The notes: generated by a model from the sequence alone, not told the origin. DNA of 64,000 nt from CAWIUB01 sp963839175 (GCA_963839175.1 CAWIUB010000025.1:62001-126000), one strand, 5' to 3'; positions 52,545 to 61,601 are shown, counted from the first letter of the stretch. A program made the numbers and translations.

Positions 52545-53593
52545 GCCGGACGCTGCACTTCGACCACCTCTAGCACCGCTGCAGGATCGCGGCGCGGCGT
52601 GCGGGCCAGCTCACTGTCGACGTCGGGCGGGTAGCCGATTCGCAGCATTATCTGCGGGTAGCCGACCCATCCCATCAGTCCCTGCACGCGGGTACGGAAT
52701 GCCGCGAAATCGACTGCCTGGCTCAGCGGGCAGGTGGCCAGGCCGAGCAGTTCTGCTTGGATCATCAGGCGCATCATGGCCTCGCCCGCGCGCAGGTGAT
52801 CGGCTGCCGTGTCGGAGTCGGTGATCGCCACCGCGATCAGCGGTCGCTCGTCGACATCGCGTTCGATCAGTTGTCGGCCGGTGACGCCGACCTCGAAGTC
52901 GCGCGGCGGGACGTCCGTGTGCCGAGGCTGGTCGGCGGGGACATGAGGGATGGCCTCGAGCGGCACCCCATCCGAGAAGGCATGGACGTCAGGGTCATGC
53001 ACCCACCGGTTCATCTCCGCGACGTAGGCCTCGTCGTCGCGTTCGACTCGGTCGGCCCAGCTCACGGCCACGGCGAGATTGATGCGCTGATCTTCGCGGA
53101 CCGGGAAATCAACCAGAACGTCAGCGCCGCTGCTGACCCGCCGTAGTAACTCGATGCTGTCAGCGGACACCGGCTCGCTCGTGAACGGGCGGCGGTCGCT
53201 GCGACGGCGCAGCGCCGCGTCTGCCTGAGCCAGGACCTGCTCGTCGGGTTCTTGACGGCCTACCGGGCGAAACCGGGCAAGCGCGTCCGGGTTGGCGCGA
53301 TCGGCCCACCGTCTGGTCTCGATCTGCCAACCGGCGGCCCGCAGCCCGAGCTCGGTCAGCACCAGCGCCGCCCCGCAGCTGACCAGCAGCGAGTGTCCGT
53401 CCGGATCGGCCACCGCCAGCTGCCGGGTCCGGTCGGCCAACAGCGTCAAACCGTTGGCGTCGAGCTCCCACCGCCACGGCTGCGTGTTGTGGATCGACGG
53501 TGCCCGGACCGCGACCGCAAGAGCAGCTTCCACCGTTGCCCGATCAAGGCGGTCCTCGTTCGGCTCGTCCGCCCGGCTCGTGCCACCCGCCAT
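52541..53593 (-). CDS. Acg-like nitroreductase-family protein
   Basis: 350 residues of the nitroreductase fold, closest in style to actinobacterial Acg proteins (two degenerate FMN reductase lobes): AALAVAVRAPSIHNTQPWRWELDANGLTLLADRTRQLAVADPDGHSLLVSCGAAL, RRRSDRRPFTSEPVS, and AGEAMMRLMIQAELLGLATCPLSQAVD. Mycobacterial relatives are hypoxia/DosR-regulated and may sequester FMN. Its stop overlaps the serA start as ATGA, an unexpected partner for serine synthesis. No DosR box is recognisable upstream. Confidence 0.82.
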   Translation of the reverse strand: MAGGTSRADEPNEDRLDRATVEAALAVAVRAPSIHNTQPWRWELDANGLTLLADRTRQLAVADPDGHSLLVSCGAALVLTELGLRAAGWQIETRRWADRANPDALARFRPVGRQEPDEQVLAQADAALRRRSDRRPFTSEPVSADSIELLRRVSSGADVLVDFPVREDQRINLAVAVSWADRVERDDEAYVAEMNRWVHDPDVHAFSDGVPLEAIPHVPADQPRHTDVPPRDFEVGVTGRQLIERDVDERPLIAVAITDSDTAADHLRAGEAMMRLMIQAELLGLATCPLSQAVDFAAFRTRVQGLMGWVGYPQIMLRIGYPPDVDSELARTPRRDPAAVLEVVEVQRPA

Positions 53594-53813
53594 CGTCGCC
53601 TTTCCGCTGCTGAAGTGTCCCCTGGGGCCGGGTGAGGACCCGGCGTGTCTCTGTGAAGGATACGGAGCGCGGCCTCGCCGGGCCTGAGCAGGCCCGGTCG
53701 GAGCCCATCCTGGACCGAGGCGCGAACTGTCCGGAGGGGATCAGGGGTGCCGGTGAGGTAGCCGAATTCGTTCCACGCCGCACCCGCCTCCTGCCAACTC
53801 ATCGCGATCCTGG
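53594..53813. other. Short spacer, possible minus-strand relic
   Basis: The minus strand reads SWQEAGAAWNEFGYLTGTPDPLRTVRASVQDGLRPGLLRPGEAALRILH from 53802, which is protein-like. It overlaps the nitroreductase start in another frame and I recognise no family. Not called as a gene. Confidence 0.25.
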
Positions 53814-54059
53814 TCAGGGCTCGATGCCAGGCGCCACTTCGACGTCGCGGCGGACGAGCGCGATCCCGCGCCGCAGCGTGAGCAGGGTCAGGCTGGCCTG
53901 CACCTGCGGCCGGGTCGTCTGCCGGCGAACGTCAAGGGGCAATCGGCCCCACACCGAGTCCACGATCTCCTCCGCGGTTACGTTGGCGACGGTCTCGTTG
54001 CGCTCGCGGGCGTCGCGGTCGTGCCGGGCGAGCGCATCGTCAACCCAGCGGCGCAGCAT
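53814..54059 (-). CDS. Small hypothetical protein
   Basis: About 81 residues from ATG 54059 (GTG 54071 is also possible): LRRWVDDALARHDRDARERNETVANVTAEEIVDSVWGRLPLDVRRQTTRPQVQASLTLLTLRRGIALVRRDVEVAPGIEP. It is a charged, mainly helical protein. I do not recognise the family. It follows prpE at a distance of about 60 bp and in the same direction, so it may be co-transcribed. Confidence 0.45.
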   Translation of the reverse strand: MLRRWVDDALARHDRDARERNETVANVTAEEIVDSVWGRLPLDVRRQTTRPQVQASLTLLTLRRGIALVRRDVEVAPGIEP

Positions 54060-54117
54060 GGACCTGTCCACTGCGCAAGCCTGCGCTCTGCGGCGCCACG
54101 GTGTCGAATCCAGGCGG

Positions 54118-56007
54118 CTACCCGACGGGACCGTCGTGCCGCAACACCGGGCGCAAGCGATCGAGGACGGCAACATCGTCGATGGTGGACGGCACCACGA
54201 CCTCGTCCCCGTCCGCGATGGCGCGCATCGTAGAGCGAATAATCTTGCCGGAACGGGTCTTCGGCAGGCCGGGCACCACGTCGACTTCGCGCAGCGCCAC
54301 CACCGCGCCTATCATCTCGCGGACCCGGGCAACCAGTTCCGCGCTGATCTCGGCCGGGTCGCGGGTGACCCCGGCCTTGAGCACGGCGAACGCCCGGGGT
54401 ACCTGGCCCTTCAGGGCGTCGTTGACCCCGATGACGGCGCATTCGGCGACGTCTGGATGACCGGCGACGACTTCTTCGATCGCGCCGGTCGACAACCGGT
54501 GCCCGGCGACGTTGATGACGTCGTCGATCCGGCCCATCACGTACAGGTAACCGTCGGCGTCCAGGTGCCCGCCGTCGCCGGTCAAGTAGTAGCCAGGGAA
54601 TCGGGTGAGGTAGCTCTCAACGTACCGGTCGTCGTCCTGCCACAGCGTGGTGAAGTTTCCGGGCGGCAGGGGCAACCGGACGACGATGGCCCCCTCCGTG
54701 TCCGGCGGTACGTCGGTTCCCTGCTGGTCGACCACGTGGACGTCGTAGCCGGGAACCGGGACGGTGGGCGATCCCGGCTTGACGGGAAGGGGCTCGAGGC
54801 CCATCAGGTTGGCTGCGATCGCCCATCCCGTCTCCGTCTGCCACCAGTGGTCGATGACGGGAATGCCCAACTTGTCGCTGGCCCATTGGTAGGTGTCCGG
54901 GTCCAGCCGCTCGCCGGCAAGGAAGAGATACTTGAAGTGACTGATGTCGTAGCGCGCCAGGTGCTCGGCGTTCGGGTCCTCCTTCCTGATCGCGCGGAAT
55001 GCGGTAGGAGCGGTGAAGAGGGCCCGAACGCCGTGCTCGCTGATCACCCGCCAGAACGAGCCGGCGTCAGGTGTCCCGACGGGCTTGCCCTCGTAGAGAA
55101 TTGTGGTGCACCCGGTGAGCAGTGGGGCGTAGACGATGTAGCTGTGCCCAACGACCCAGCCGACGTCGGAGGCGGCCCAGTAGACGTCGCCCGGATGGGT
55201 GTCATAGAGGTTTTCCATACTCCAGCGCAGCGCCACGGCGTGCCCGCCGTTGTCGCGGACCACGCCTTTGGGGCGCGCGGTCGTACCCGATGTGTAGAGG
55301 ATGTACAGCGGGTCGGTGGCAGCGACCGGGACGCAATCGGCGGGAGCGGCGGTGGCGGTCACGGCCTGCCAGTCGACGTCGCGAGGGCCCAGCGAGGCTC
55401 GTTCCTCCGGTCGTTGGAACACCACGCACTTTTCCGGCTTGTTGACGGCCTCCTCGATCGCTTGGTCCACCAATGGCTTGTACGGAATGATCCGGTTGGG
55501 CTCCAAGCCACAGGATGCACACACGAGCACCTTCGGTTTCGCGTCCTCGATCCGCAGTGCCAGCTCGTGCGCAGCGAACCCGCCGAACACGACCGAGTGC
55601 ACGGCTCCCAGCCGCGCGCACGCCAGCATGGCGATGGCTGCCTGGGGAATCATCGGCATGTAGATGACGACGCGGTCGCCCTTGACGACTCCCAGCGAGC
55701 TCAGCGCGCCGGCGAACCGGGCCACCTCGTCCCGAAGCTGCGCGTAGGTATAGGTCGCGCTGCGACCCGTCAACGGGCTGTCGTAGATCAATGCGGCCTG
55801 CCCGCCGCGGCCCGCCTCGACGTGCCGATCCAACGCGTTGTAGCAGGTGTTCAACACCCCGTCCGGGAACCAGTGGTAGAACGGCGCCGAAGAGTCGTCC
55901 AGGACCGTGTTCGGCACCTGGTCCCAGGAGATCAACTCGGCCGCCTCGCCCCAGAACGAAACCGGGTCGTTCACGCTGCGCAGGAACGCCTTCTTGTACG
56001 TGTCCAT
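54118..56007 (-). CDS. prpE: Propionyl-CoA/acyl-CoA synthetase
   Basis: A 629-residue AMP-forming acyl-CoA synthetase. Adenylation motif ILYTSGTTARPKGVVRDNGGHAVAL, acyl-pocket region WWQTETGWAIAANLMGLEPLPVKPGSP, hinge and hydrophobic strand GYYLTGDGGHLDADGYLYVMGRIDDVINVAGHRLST, and the C-terminal catalytic Lys in LPKTRSGKIIRSTMR. The GHRLST motif and length fit PrpE-type enzymes. It activates short-chain acids. The SGK Lys is a likely acetylation site in this family. ATG 56007 (DTYKKAFLRSVNDP) is the conserved N-terminus. Confidence 0.9.
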   Translation of the reverse strand: MDTYKKAFLRSVNDPVSFWGEAAELISWDQVPNTVLDDSSAPFYHWFPDGVLNTCYNALDRHVEAGRGGQAALIYDSPLTGRSATYTYAQLRDEVARFAGALSSLGVVKGDRVVIYMPMIPQAAIAMLACARLGAVHSVVFGGFAAHELALRIEDAKPKVLVCASCGLEPNRIIPYKPLVDQAIEEAVNKPEKCVVFQRPEERASLGPRDVDWQAVTATAAPADCVPVAATDPLYILYTSGTTARPKGVVRDNGGHAVALRWSMENLYDTHPGDVYWAASDVGWVVGHSYIVYAPLLTGCTTILYEGKPVGTPDAGSFWRVISEHGVRALFTAPTAFRAIRKEDPNAEHLARYDISHFKYLFLAGERLDPDTYQWASDKLGIPVIDHWWQTETGWAIAANLMGLEPLPVKPGSPTVPVPGYDVHVVDQQGTDVPPDTEGAIVVRLPLPPGNFTTLWQDDDRYVESYLTRFPGYYLTGDGGHLDADGYLYVMGRIDDVINVAGHRLSTGAIEEVVAGHPDVAECAVIGVNDALKGQVPRAFAVLKAGVTRDPAEISAELVARVREMIGAVVALREVDVVPGLPKTRSGKIIRSTMRAIADGDEVVVPSTIDDVAVLDRLRPVLRHDGPVG

Positions 56008-56296
56008 CGCTCGATCTCCGTTACCTCGAGTCACCGGCGCGCTGCCGTGAGCGGGGGTCGCTGGTCGCAGTATTGCAGCCGCGATGCGTGCTGAACACCC
56101 GCAGTTTGACCACGCATCGATCCGTCAAACCGGCTGGACGCCCTGCCTGAGCTGACGCGGCAGCGACGCTTGCACTGGCAAGCACTGGAGAGACAGCCCA
56201 GCGAAAGCAGCGTCCACCAGATCCCGACCGCAGCCAATGTCTTGCGTCAAGAACTTGGCACGGTCGCCGTGTGTCGCACGGGGAGATCCGTGGGCG
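56008..56296. other. Spacer between prpE and the sigma-factor operon
   Basis: About 290 bp with no gene. It must contain the prpE promoter; none can be pinpointed. Confidence 0.35.
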
Positions 56297-57538
56297 CTAC
56301 CGCAGTTGGTCGCGGCGGCGGGTCAGGTAGGCGGTTTCGGCGGTGTTGCCGGCCAGGTCGATGGCTTTGTCGTAGGCCGCGCGTGACTGTTGGCTGCGGC
56401 CTAGCCGGCGCAGCAGGTCGGCGCGGGTGGCGTGGTAGGCGTGGTAGCCGGCCAGCTTGTCCTCGAGACGGTCGACGGCCGCCAGTGCCACTTCCGGGCC
56501 GTCCAGCTCGGCGACCGCGATCGCCCGGTTGAGGGCGATGATCGGCGAGGGGTCGAGGCGGACGAGCCGGTCGTAGAGGGCGAGGACCTGTGACCAGTCG
56601 GTGTCACGTGCGTCGCGGGCGCAGGTGTGCACGGCGTTGATCGCGGCGAGGATCTGGTAGCGGCCCGGAGCCACGCCGGCGGCGGCAGCAGCTAGGCGCT
56701 CGCGGACCAGCCGGTGACCCTCGGCGATCAGCGTCGCGTCCCAGGCCCCACGGTCTTGCTCGTCGAGGGCGACCAGTTCGCCGCTGGCCGAGACCCGGGC
56801 GGTGCGGCGGGCCTCGGTGAGCAGCATCAGCGCCAGCAGCCCGGCCACCTCACCGTCCTGCGGCAGGAGGGCACGGATCAGGCGGGTGAGCCGGATCGCC
56901 TCGGCGGTCAGGTCGTGACGTACCGGATCGGTGTCGGGGCCGCTCGCCAGGTAGCCCTCGTTGAAGACGAGGTACAGGACGGCGAGTACGCCGGACACGC
57001 GTGCCGGGAGGTCCTGCGCGGACGGCACCCGATACGGGATGCGAGCCGCCTTGATCTTGGCCTTCGCGCGGGTGATCCGCTGCCCCATGGTGCTCTGCTG
57101 CACCAGGAAGGCGCGGGCGATCTCGGGCACGGTCAGACCGCCGACCATGCGCAGCGTCAGCGCCACCCGGGTCTGCATCGCCAGCGCCGGGTGACAGCAG
57201 GTGAAGATCAGCCGCAGCCGGTCGTCGTCGATGGCACTGGCGGCCTCGAGGGGCTCGGGCGGGTCGTCGTACAGCATCCGAGCCTCCCTGTGCTTGTCGT
57301 CGCGCTTGTTCTCCCGCCGGATCCGGTCGATGGCCTTGCGGTTGGCGGTGGTGGTCAGCCAGCCGCCGGGGTTGGGCGGTACGCCGTCGGCCGGCCACCG
57401 CTGCACGGCGGTCGCGAACGCCTCGGCCGCCGCCTCCTCGGCGATGTCCAGGTCACCGAAACGCCTGGTCAGGGCGGCGACCACCCGCGCCCACTGCTCG
57501 TGGTGCACCCGGGTGATCGCCTCCTCGACGTCGCTCAC
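56297..57538 (-). CDS. ECF sigma factor with long C-terminal TPR-like domain (ECF42-type)
   Basis: 413 residues. Sigma2 (VVAALTRRFGDLDIAEEAAAEAFATAVQRWPADGVPPNPGGWLTTTANRKAIDRIRR) and sigma4 (ALTLRMVGGLTVPEIARAFLVQQSTMGQRITRAKAKI) are followed by a long extension with GYLASGPDTDPVRHDLTAEAIRLTRLIRALLP and helical repeats (ALNRAIAVAELDGPEVAL). This extension is characteristic of group ECF42, which lacks an anti-sigma gene and pairs with DGPF proteins. GTG 57538 overlaps the stop of the DGPF gene, so the two are coupled. Target promoters are unknown. Confidence 0.88.
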   Translation of the reverse strand: MSDVEEAITRVHHEQWARVVAALTRRFGDLDIAEEAAAEAFATAVQRWPADGVPPNPGGWLTTTANRKAIDRIRRENKRDDKHREARMLYDDPPEPLEAASAIDDDRLRLIFTCCHPALAMQTRVALTLRMVGGLTVPEIARAFLVQQSTMGQRITRAKAKIKAARIPYRVPSAQDLPARVSGVLAVLYLVFNEGYLASGPDTDPVRHDLTAEAIRLTRLIRALLPQDGEVAGLLALMLLTEARRTARVSASGELVALDEQDRGAWDATLIAEGHRLVRERLAAAAAGVAPGRYQILAAINAVHTCARDARDTDWSQVLALYDRLVRLDPSPIIALNRAIAVAELDGPEVALAAVDRLEDKLAGYHAYHATRADLLRRLGRSQQSRAAYDKAIDLAGNTAETAYLTRRRDQLR

Positions 57539-57858
57539 TGGAATGGCCGCACCTCGATCTTCCGATCGCAGATCTTCGACGCCTCGGCGGCGAGCCTGAG
57601 CGCCACATCCAGATCGGGGGCCTCCCACACCCAGACGCCGGCAAGGTACTCCTTCGACTCCACGAACGGCCCGTCGCTGAACACCGCCTGCTCGCCCCGG
57701 TTGTCGATCACCGTGGCCGCGGTGGTGTCTGCGAGTCCGCCCGCGAAAACCCAGTAGCCCTCGGCGATCAGTCGTTCGTTGAACGCGCTGATGGCAGGCT
57801 GCCTGTCCGTGCTGCCGGGATTGCTCTTGTCATCGATCACGGAAACCAGATACTGCAT
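57535..57858 (-). CDS. DGPF (YCII-related) domain protein
   Basis: A 107-residue protein: MQYLVSVIDDKSNPGSTDRQPAISAFNERLIAEGYWVFAGGLAD, TVIDNRGEQAVFSDGPFVESKEYLAGVWVWEAPDLDVALRLAAEASKICDRKIEVRPFQ. The DGPF motif is at about 74-77. Proteins of this family accompany ECF42 sigma factors and may act in signal reception or as enzymes. It overlaps the sigma gene by GTGA. ATG 57858 is the conserved start; the long upstream frame is not conserved. Confidence 0.88.
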   Translation of the reverse strand: MQYLVSVIDDKSNPGSTDRQPAISAFNERLIAEGYWVFAGGLADTTAATVIDNRGEQAVFSDGPFVESKEYLAGVWVWEAPDLDVALRLAAEASKICDRKIEVRPFQ

Positions 57859-57911
57859 CTGAAGATCATCTCCTGTGGTGTCAAGACAGTGTGGTGTACC
57901 GGTCAGGGACT

Positions 57912-58532
57912 TCAAGCCGCTGCATACTGCGGGCGCCCGGCCGGCCGGTAGACCTGGATCGTCACGCCCTTCGAGTCGACTCGCGACTCGACCAGGTCGA
58001 GCGCGAGGTCCGGGCCGGCCTCCGGGAACAACCGCGCGCCCTGGCCGAGAACCACGGGAACGACGATCAGAGTCATCTCGTCGACCAGATCGTTCTCCAG
58101 CAACCACCGGGTCAGGGCGCCACTGCCGTGCACCTGCAGCTCACCCCCCGGTTTCGCCTTCAGGTCCGCGATGGCGGTCGCGAGGTCGTCGGACAGGACG
58201 GTGGTGCCCGACCACTCGGGATCGGCGAATGTGGTCGATGCCACGTACTTGGGCTGTGTGTTCAATGCCCGCATGACGGGCTCCCAGCCAGGGACATCCT
58301 GTTCCGTCAAGGACCCCCACGAGCCGGCGAACAGCTCGTAGGTCCGCCGGCCGAGCAGGAACGCGTCGGCGCGCTGGTAGGTCTGGTTGATGAACGCGTG
58401 GGTCTCGTTGTCACCCTTCCCCCGGGCCCATCCGCCGCGCTCGAATCCGTTCCTGCGGTCCTCATCCGACGCGTGGCCGTTTCCCTGCATCACTCCGTCG
58501 ATGGTGACCTGGGTCATGGTTGTCAGCTTCAT
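57912..58532 (-). CDS. RibD C-terminal/dihydrofolate-reductase-like protein
   Basis: A 206-residue reductase of the RibD-C family: MKLTTMTQVTIDGVMQGNGHASDEDRRNGFERGGWARG, ADAFLLGRRTYELFAGSW, GGELQVHGSGALTRWLLENDLVDEM and VVLGQGARLFPE. It is probably an NADPH-dependent reductase with an unknown substrate. It lies 53 bp upstream of the DGPF gene in the same direction and is probably part of the ECF regulon operon, as often seen for such enzymes. A relative is at 9854-10444. Confidence 0.85.
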   Translation of the reverse strand: MKLTTMTQVTIDGVMQGNGHASDEDRRNGFERGGWARGKGDNETHAFINQTYQRADAFLLGRRTYELFAGSWGSLTEQDVPGWEPVMRALNTQPKYVASTTFADPEWSGTTVLSDDLATAIADLKAKPGGELQVHGSGALTRWLLENDLVDEMTLIVVPVVLGQGARLFPEAGPDLALDLVESRVDSKGVTIQVYRPAGRPQYAAA

Positions 58533-58698
58533 GTTCGCGCTTCCTTTGCTTGGTGCCGGCCCCTTGTGGGCGGCCTCATCCCTGCTACGAACACCACCGC
58601 CCCGATCCGACACCGCCTCCCGGATTTCTTTAAGGAACTCTCCGGGACGCCGGTCGTCAGCGATCCGACAGCACGAGTTTCGCGGCGACAGCGCTCCA

Positions 58699-58860
58699 CT
58701 ACCGCAAGCGCGCCCCCTTGATCGTGTCGTTGCCGCTTCGGAGCATGGCCAGGCGGCGGCGATAAGTGCGTTCCGGGATGCCGGACAGGGCGGCGAACCT
58801 CGCGACCGGCAGCTCGGCTGCCGCCCTCAGGGCCTCGACGTCTGCGGAACTCCCTGTCAC
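58699..58860 (-). CDS. Short helix-turn-helix fragment, possibly transposase-derived
   Basis: 53 residues from GTG 58860: TGSSADVEALRAAAELPVARFAALSGIPERTYRRRLAMLRSGND. The ELPVARFAALSGIPERTYRRRL segment is a helix-turn-helix of the type at the N-terminus of IS3/IS481-type transposases and short regulators. No further domain follows, so it may be a leftover. It sits between the RibD-like gene and dinB. Confidence 0.35.
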   Translation of the reverse strand: MTGSSADVEALRAAAELPVARFAALSGIPERTYRRRLAMLRSGNDTIKGARLR

Positions 58861-58915
58861 GGCTTAGCCCGAATTCCCTGCCAGAAAGTCTGACGCACAC
58901 CACCAACCCGGCATG

Positions 58916-58929
58916 CGAACATATGTTCG
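58916..58929. promoter_or_regulatory. LexA (SOS) box CGAACATATGTTCG
   Basis: A perfect 14-bp dyad matching the actinobacterial LexA consensus CGAAC-N4-GTTCG. The dinB ATG (58923-58925) is inside the box. LexA bound here would block transcription start or early elongation, so dinB is predicted to be SOS-induced. A GTG at 58929 is a possible alternative start. Confidence 0.85.
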
Positions 58930-60119
58930 TGACGAGCGCAGCCACGATCCTGCACGCCGATCTCGACGCGTTCTACGCATCGGTCGAGCAACGAGACGAT
59001 CCGCGGCTGCGCGGCCGTCCGGTGATCGTCGGAGCCGGCGTCGTGCTCGCCGCCAGTTACCAGGCCAAGGCCTACGGGGTGCGGACGGCGATGGGCGGCG
59101 CCTGGGCGCGCCGGCTGTGCCCGCAGGCGGTCGTCGTGCGGCCCCGAATGTCGGCCTACGCCGAGGCGAGCCGGGCAGTGTTCGCGGTGTTCGAGGACAC
59201 CACGCCGCTAGTCGAACCGCTCTCGATCGATGAGGCGTTCCTCGACGTCGGCGGTTTAAGCCGGGTGTCGGGCACGCCCGCCGAGATCGCCCTGCGGTTG
59301 CGACGCGACGTCCTGCGGCGGGTTGGCCTGCCGATCACGGTCGGCGTGGCCAGGACCAAGTTCCTCGCCAAGGTGGCCAGCGGGGTGGCCAAGCCGGACG
59401 GCCTGCTCCTGGTGCCTCCCGAGGGAGAATTGGCGTTCCTGCATCCGCTGCCGGTCGAACGCCTGTGGGGCGTCGGGGAGGTCACCGCGCACAAGCTTCG
59501 CGATCGGGGGATCAGCACCGTCGGCGAGGTCGCCGAGCTCGGCGAGCCGGCGCTGGTCTCGATGCTGGGGCGGGCCTCCGGCCGGCATCTGCACGCCCTC
59601 GCCCACAACCGCGATCCCCGGTCGGTGGAGGTGGGGCGCCGGCGGCGCTCGGTTGGGGCGCAGCGCGCTCTCGGCCGCAGACCCAAGTCACCCGACGAGC
59701 TGGATGCCGTCCTCGTCGCCCTCGTCGACCGCGTCACCCGCCGGATGCGCGCCGGCGGACGAGTAGGCCGCACCGTCGTGCTCCGGCTGCGCTTCGACGA
59801 CTACTCGCGGGTGACCCGGTCGCATACCCTGCCGCGGGCGACCGCACAGACCCAGACGATTCTCGAGGCCGCCAGACAGCTCCTGATGACGGCCACACCG
59901 ATGATCGAACAGCTCGGCCTCACCCTCGTCGGTGTGGCGGTCGCCAACCTCGACCGCCACGGTGCCATCCAGCTGACTCTGCCGTTCGACCACTATGACG
60001 CGGCTGCCCTCGACGCCGCTCTCGACCACGTGCGCGAACGGTTCGGCTCGGCCGCGGTCACGCGCGCCGTGCTGATCGGCCGCGACCAGGACCCGTGGGT
60101 GCCGCTGCTCCCTGACTGA
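58923..60119 (+). CDS. dinB: DNA polymerase IV
   Basis: A 398-residue Y-family translesion polymerase. Palm acidic residues: LHADLDAFYASVEQ (Asp near 13) and VEPLSIDEAFLDVGG (Asp and Glu near 103-104). The nucleotide gate region RPVIVGAGVVLAASYQAKAYGVRTAMG, thumb helix-hairpin-helix VERLWGVGEVTAHKLRDRGISTVGEV, and a little-finger domain follow. A C-terminal QLTLPF is a sliding-clamp binding motif. It is regulated by the LexA box over the start codon. It stands alone, without dnaE2 or imuB neighbours. Confidence 0.93.
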   Translation: MFVTSAATILHADLDAFYASVEQRDDPRLRGRPVIVGAGVVLAASYQAKAYGVRTAMGGAWARRLCPQAVVVRPRMSAYAEASRAVFAVFEDTTPLVEPLSIDEAFLDVGGLSRVSGTPAEIALRLRRDVLRRVGLPITVGVARTKFLAKVASGVAKPDGLLLVPPEGELAFLHPLPVERLWGVGEVTAHKLRDRGISTVGEVAELGEPALVSMLGRASGRHLHALAHNRDPRSVEVGRRRRSVGAQRALGRRPKSPDELDAVLVALVDRVTRRMRAGGRVGRTVVLRLRFDDYSRVTRSHTLPRATAQTQTILEAARQLLMTATPMIEQLGLTLVGVAVANLDRHGAIQLTLPFDHYDAAALDAALDHVRERFGSAAVTRAVLIGRDQDPWVPLLPD

Positions 60120-60163
60120 GCGGCCGTCACGCCCGAGCCTGTCGCCGAGGTCAACCGCCACGG

Positions 60164-60673
60164 CTACCCGGTGTCGATGCCTTTGGCCCGCCGTCCCAAG
60201 GCGCGGCGCACCTCACGATCGGCCTCGCGGCGCGCCAGGTCCTGCCGTTTGTCGTACGACCGTTTGCCCCGAGCCAGCGCCAGCTCGACCTTGACCTTGC
60301 CCGCTGAGAAGTAGATCGACAGTGGGACGAGCGTCAGCCCACTCTCCTTGGTCTTGCCGATCAGCCGCATGATCTCTGCCCGGTGCAGCAGCAACTTGCG
60401 GGTTCGGCGCGGCTCGTGATTGGTCCACGATCCCTGGTCGTACTCAGGAATGTGGATGTTGCGCAGATAGACTTCGCCGTCGTCGATGGTGGCGAATCCG
60501 TCGACCAGAGATGCCCGGCCAAGACGCAACGACTTCACCTCGGTGCCGGTGAGGACGACTCCCGCCTCGAAGGTGTCCAGCACGGCATAGTCGTGACGTG
60601 CCTTGCGATTCTGCGCGATGATCTTCCGGCCCCCCTGCCGGTTGCTTGATGCAGCCGACACGGTGCGGCTCAT
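60164..60673 (-). CDS. smpB: SsrA-binding protein
   Basis: A 169-residue partner of tmRNA in trans-translation, which rescues stalled ribosomes. Conserved: IIAQNRKARHDYAVLDTFEAGVVLTGTEVKSLRLGRASLVDGFATI, YLRNIHIPEYDQGSWTNHEPRRTRKLLLHRAEI, and the C-terminal basic tail GKRSYDKRQDLARREADREVRRALGRR, which mimics an anticodon arm. It overlaps the ftsX stop by four bases. A tmRNA gene is not visible downstream within the window. Confidence 0.95.
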   Translation of the reverse strand: MSRTVSAASSNRQGGRKIIAQNRKARHDYAVLDTFEAGVVLTGTEVKSLRLGRASLVDGFATIDDGEVYLRNIHIPEYDQGSWTNHEPRRTRKLLLHRAEIMRLIGKTKESGLTLVPLSIYFSAGKVKVELALARGKRSYDKRQDLARREADREVRRALGRRAKGIDTG

Positions 60674-61575
60674 AGCCGCACGTATGCGCGCAGCGTGACG
60701 TAGGCAGTGACGGTGGCGAGGATGATGCCCACCGCAAGCGACACGGAGGCTGCCGTCAGCACTTCGCCGAAGCTCAGATCCGGCAACACGCTGCGCTGCA
60801 CCTGGTCACGGAAGATTCCATTGAGCATGACAAGCTTCCCTACCCAAAGACCCACGCCCGCCAGGACGGCGCCGACCAATGCGCCGATAATCGCCTCGAT
60901 GACGAATGGCAATTGGGTCATCCACCGGGATGCCCCGACTAGTCGCATGATGTTCGTCTCGTTGCGGCGCTGGGATGCGGCAACCTGAATAGTGATCGCC
61001 ATCAGAATGATCGCACTGATGAGCACGAGAACCGCGAAGACAAATGCACTTATCCTGGCAGAGTTGAACAGTTTGAGAATAGTCTTGAGGCTCTCGTCCT
61101 CGTTCTGTACGACTTCGACACCTGGCTGGGATCGGTAGTTCTGCGAGATGGTGGGGTAATCCCGACCGACGTTCTTCAACTTCAGAACGTAGCTGTCCGG
61201 AAAGTCGTCCGGCGTCAGGAACTTTGCCGCGTCAGCACCCAGAAAGTTCCTGTTGCGGGCGTATGCCTCCTGCTTGCTGATGAAGTCGGTCGAGACGATC
61301 AGCGGATCCGCGCTCAGTCTTGTTTGCAGCGCCGCCTTCTCCGCCTTGGTCGCCACATGGGAGCAGGTCGCCGTCTTGATCGAACCGCACAGGTAGATCG
61401 AGACATTGAGACCGCCTTCATATTTGTGGCGGAACTTGTCGATGAAGGTATTCGTCAGGATCGATCCGCCCAAGAACACCAGCGAGATCGCCGTGGTCAG
61501 CACCAGCGCGATCGTCATCAGCAGGTTGCGGCGCAGCCCGGTACCCACACCGGACATCACGAAGTTTGCACGCAT
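60670..61575 (-). CDS. ftsX: Cell division protein FtsX
   Basis: A 301-residue membrane protein with four predicted helices: about 19-41 (LMTIALVLTTAISLVFLGGSIL), 175-197, 220-245 and 270-292. The large extracellular loop (about 42-170) contains a Cys pair at 63 and 71 (CGSIKTATC), as in actinobacterial FtsX that activates the RipC-type hydrolase. It forms a complex with FtsE. Its start is 26 bp after ftsE; its stop overlaps smpB. Confidence 0.94.
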   Translation of the reverse strand: MRANFVMSGVGTGLRRNLLMTIALVLTTAISLVFLGGSILTNTFIDKFRHKYEGGLNVSIYLCGSIKTATCSHVATKAEKAALQTRLSADPLIVSTDFISKQEAYARNRNFLGADAAKFLTPDDFPDSYVLKLKNVGRDYPTISQNYRSQPGVEVVQNEDESLKTILKLFNSARISAFVFAVLVLISAIILMAITIQVAASQRRNETNIMRLVGASRWMTQLPFVIEAIIGALVGAVLAGVGLWVGKLVMLNGIFRDQVQRSVLPDLSFGEVLTAASVSLAVGIILATVTAYVTLRAYVRL

Positions 61576-61601
61576 GAGTTCCTATCGAGCTGTCGAAGCG
61601 T

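Noticed and set aside
53632..56094. 820-codon plus-strand frame opposite prpE
   Set aside because: Antisense shadow of a well-supported acyl-CoA synthetase.
60100..60170. tmRNA gene next to smpB
   Set aside because: The short spacer after smpB is too small and is followed by dinB; no tRNA-like end is seen.
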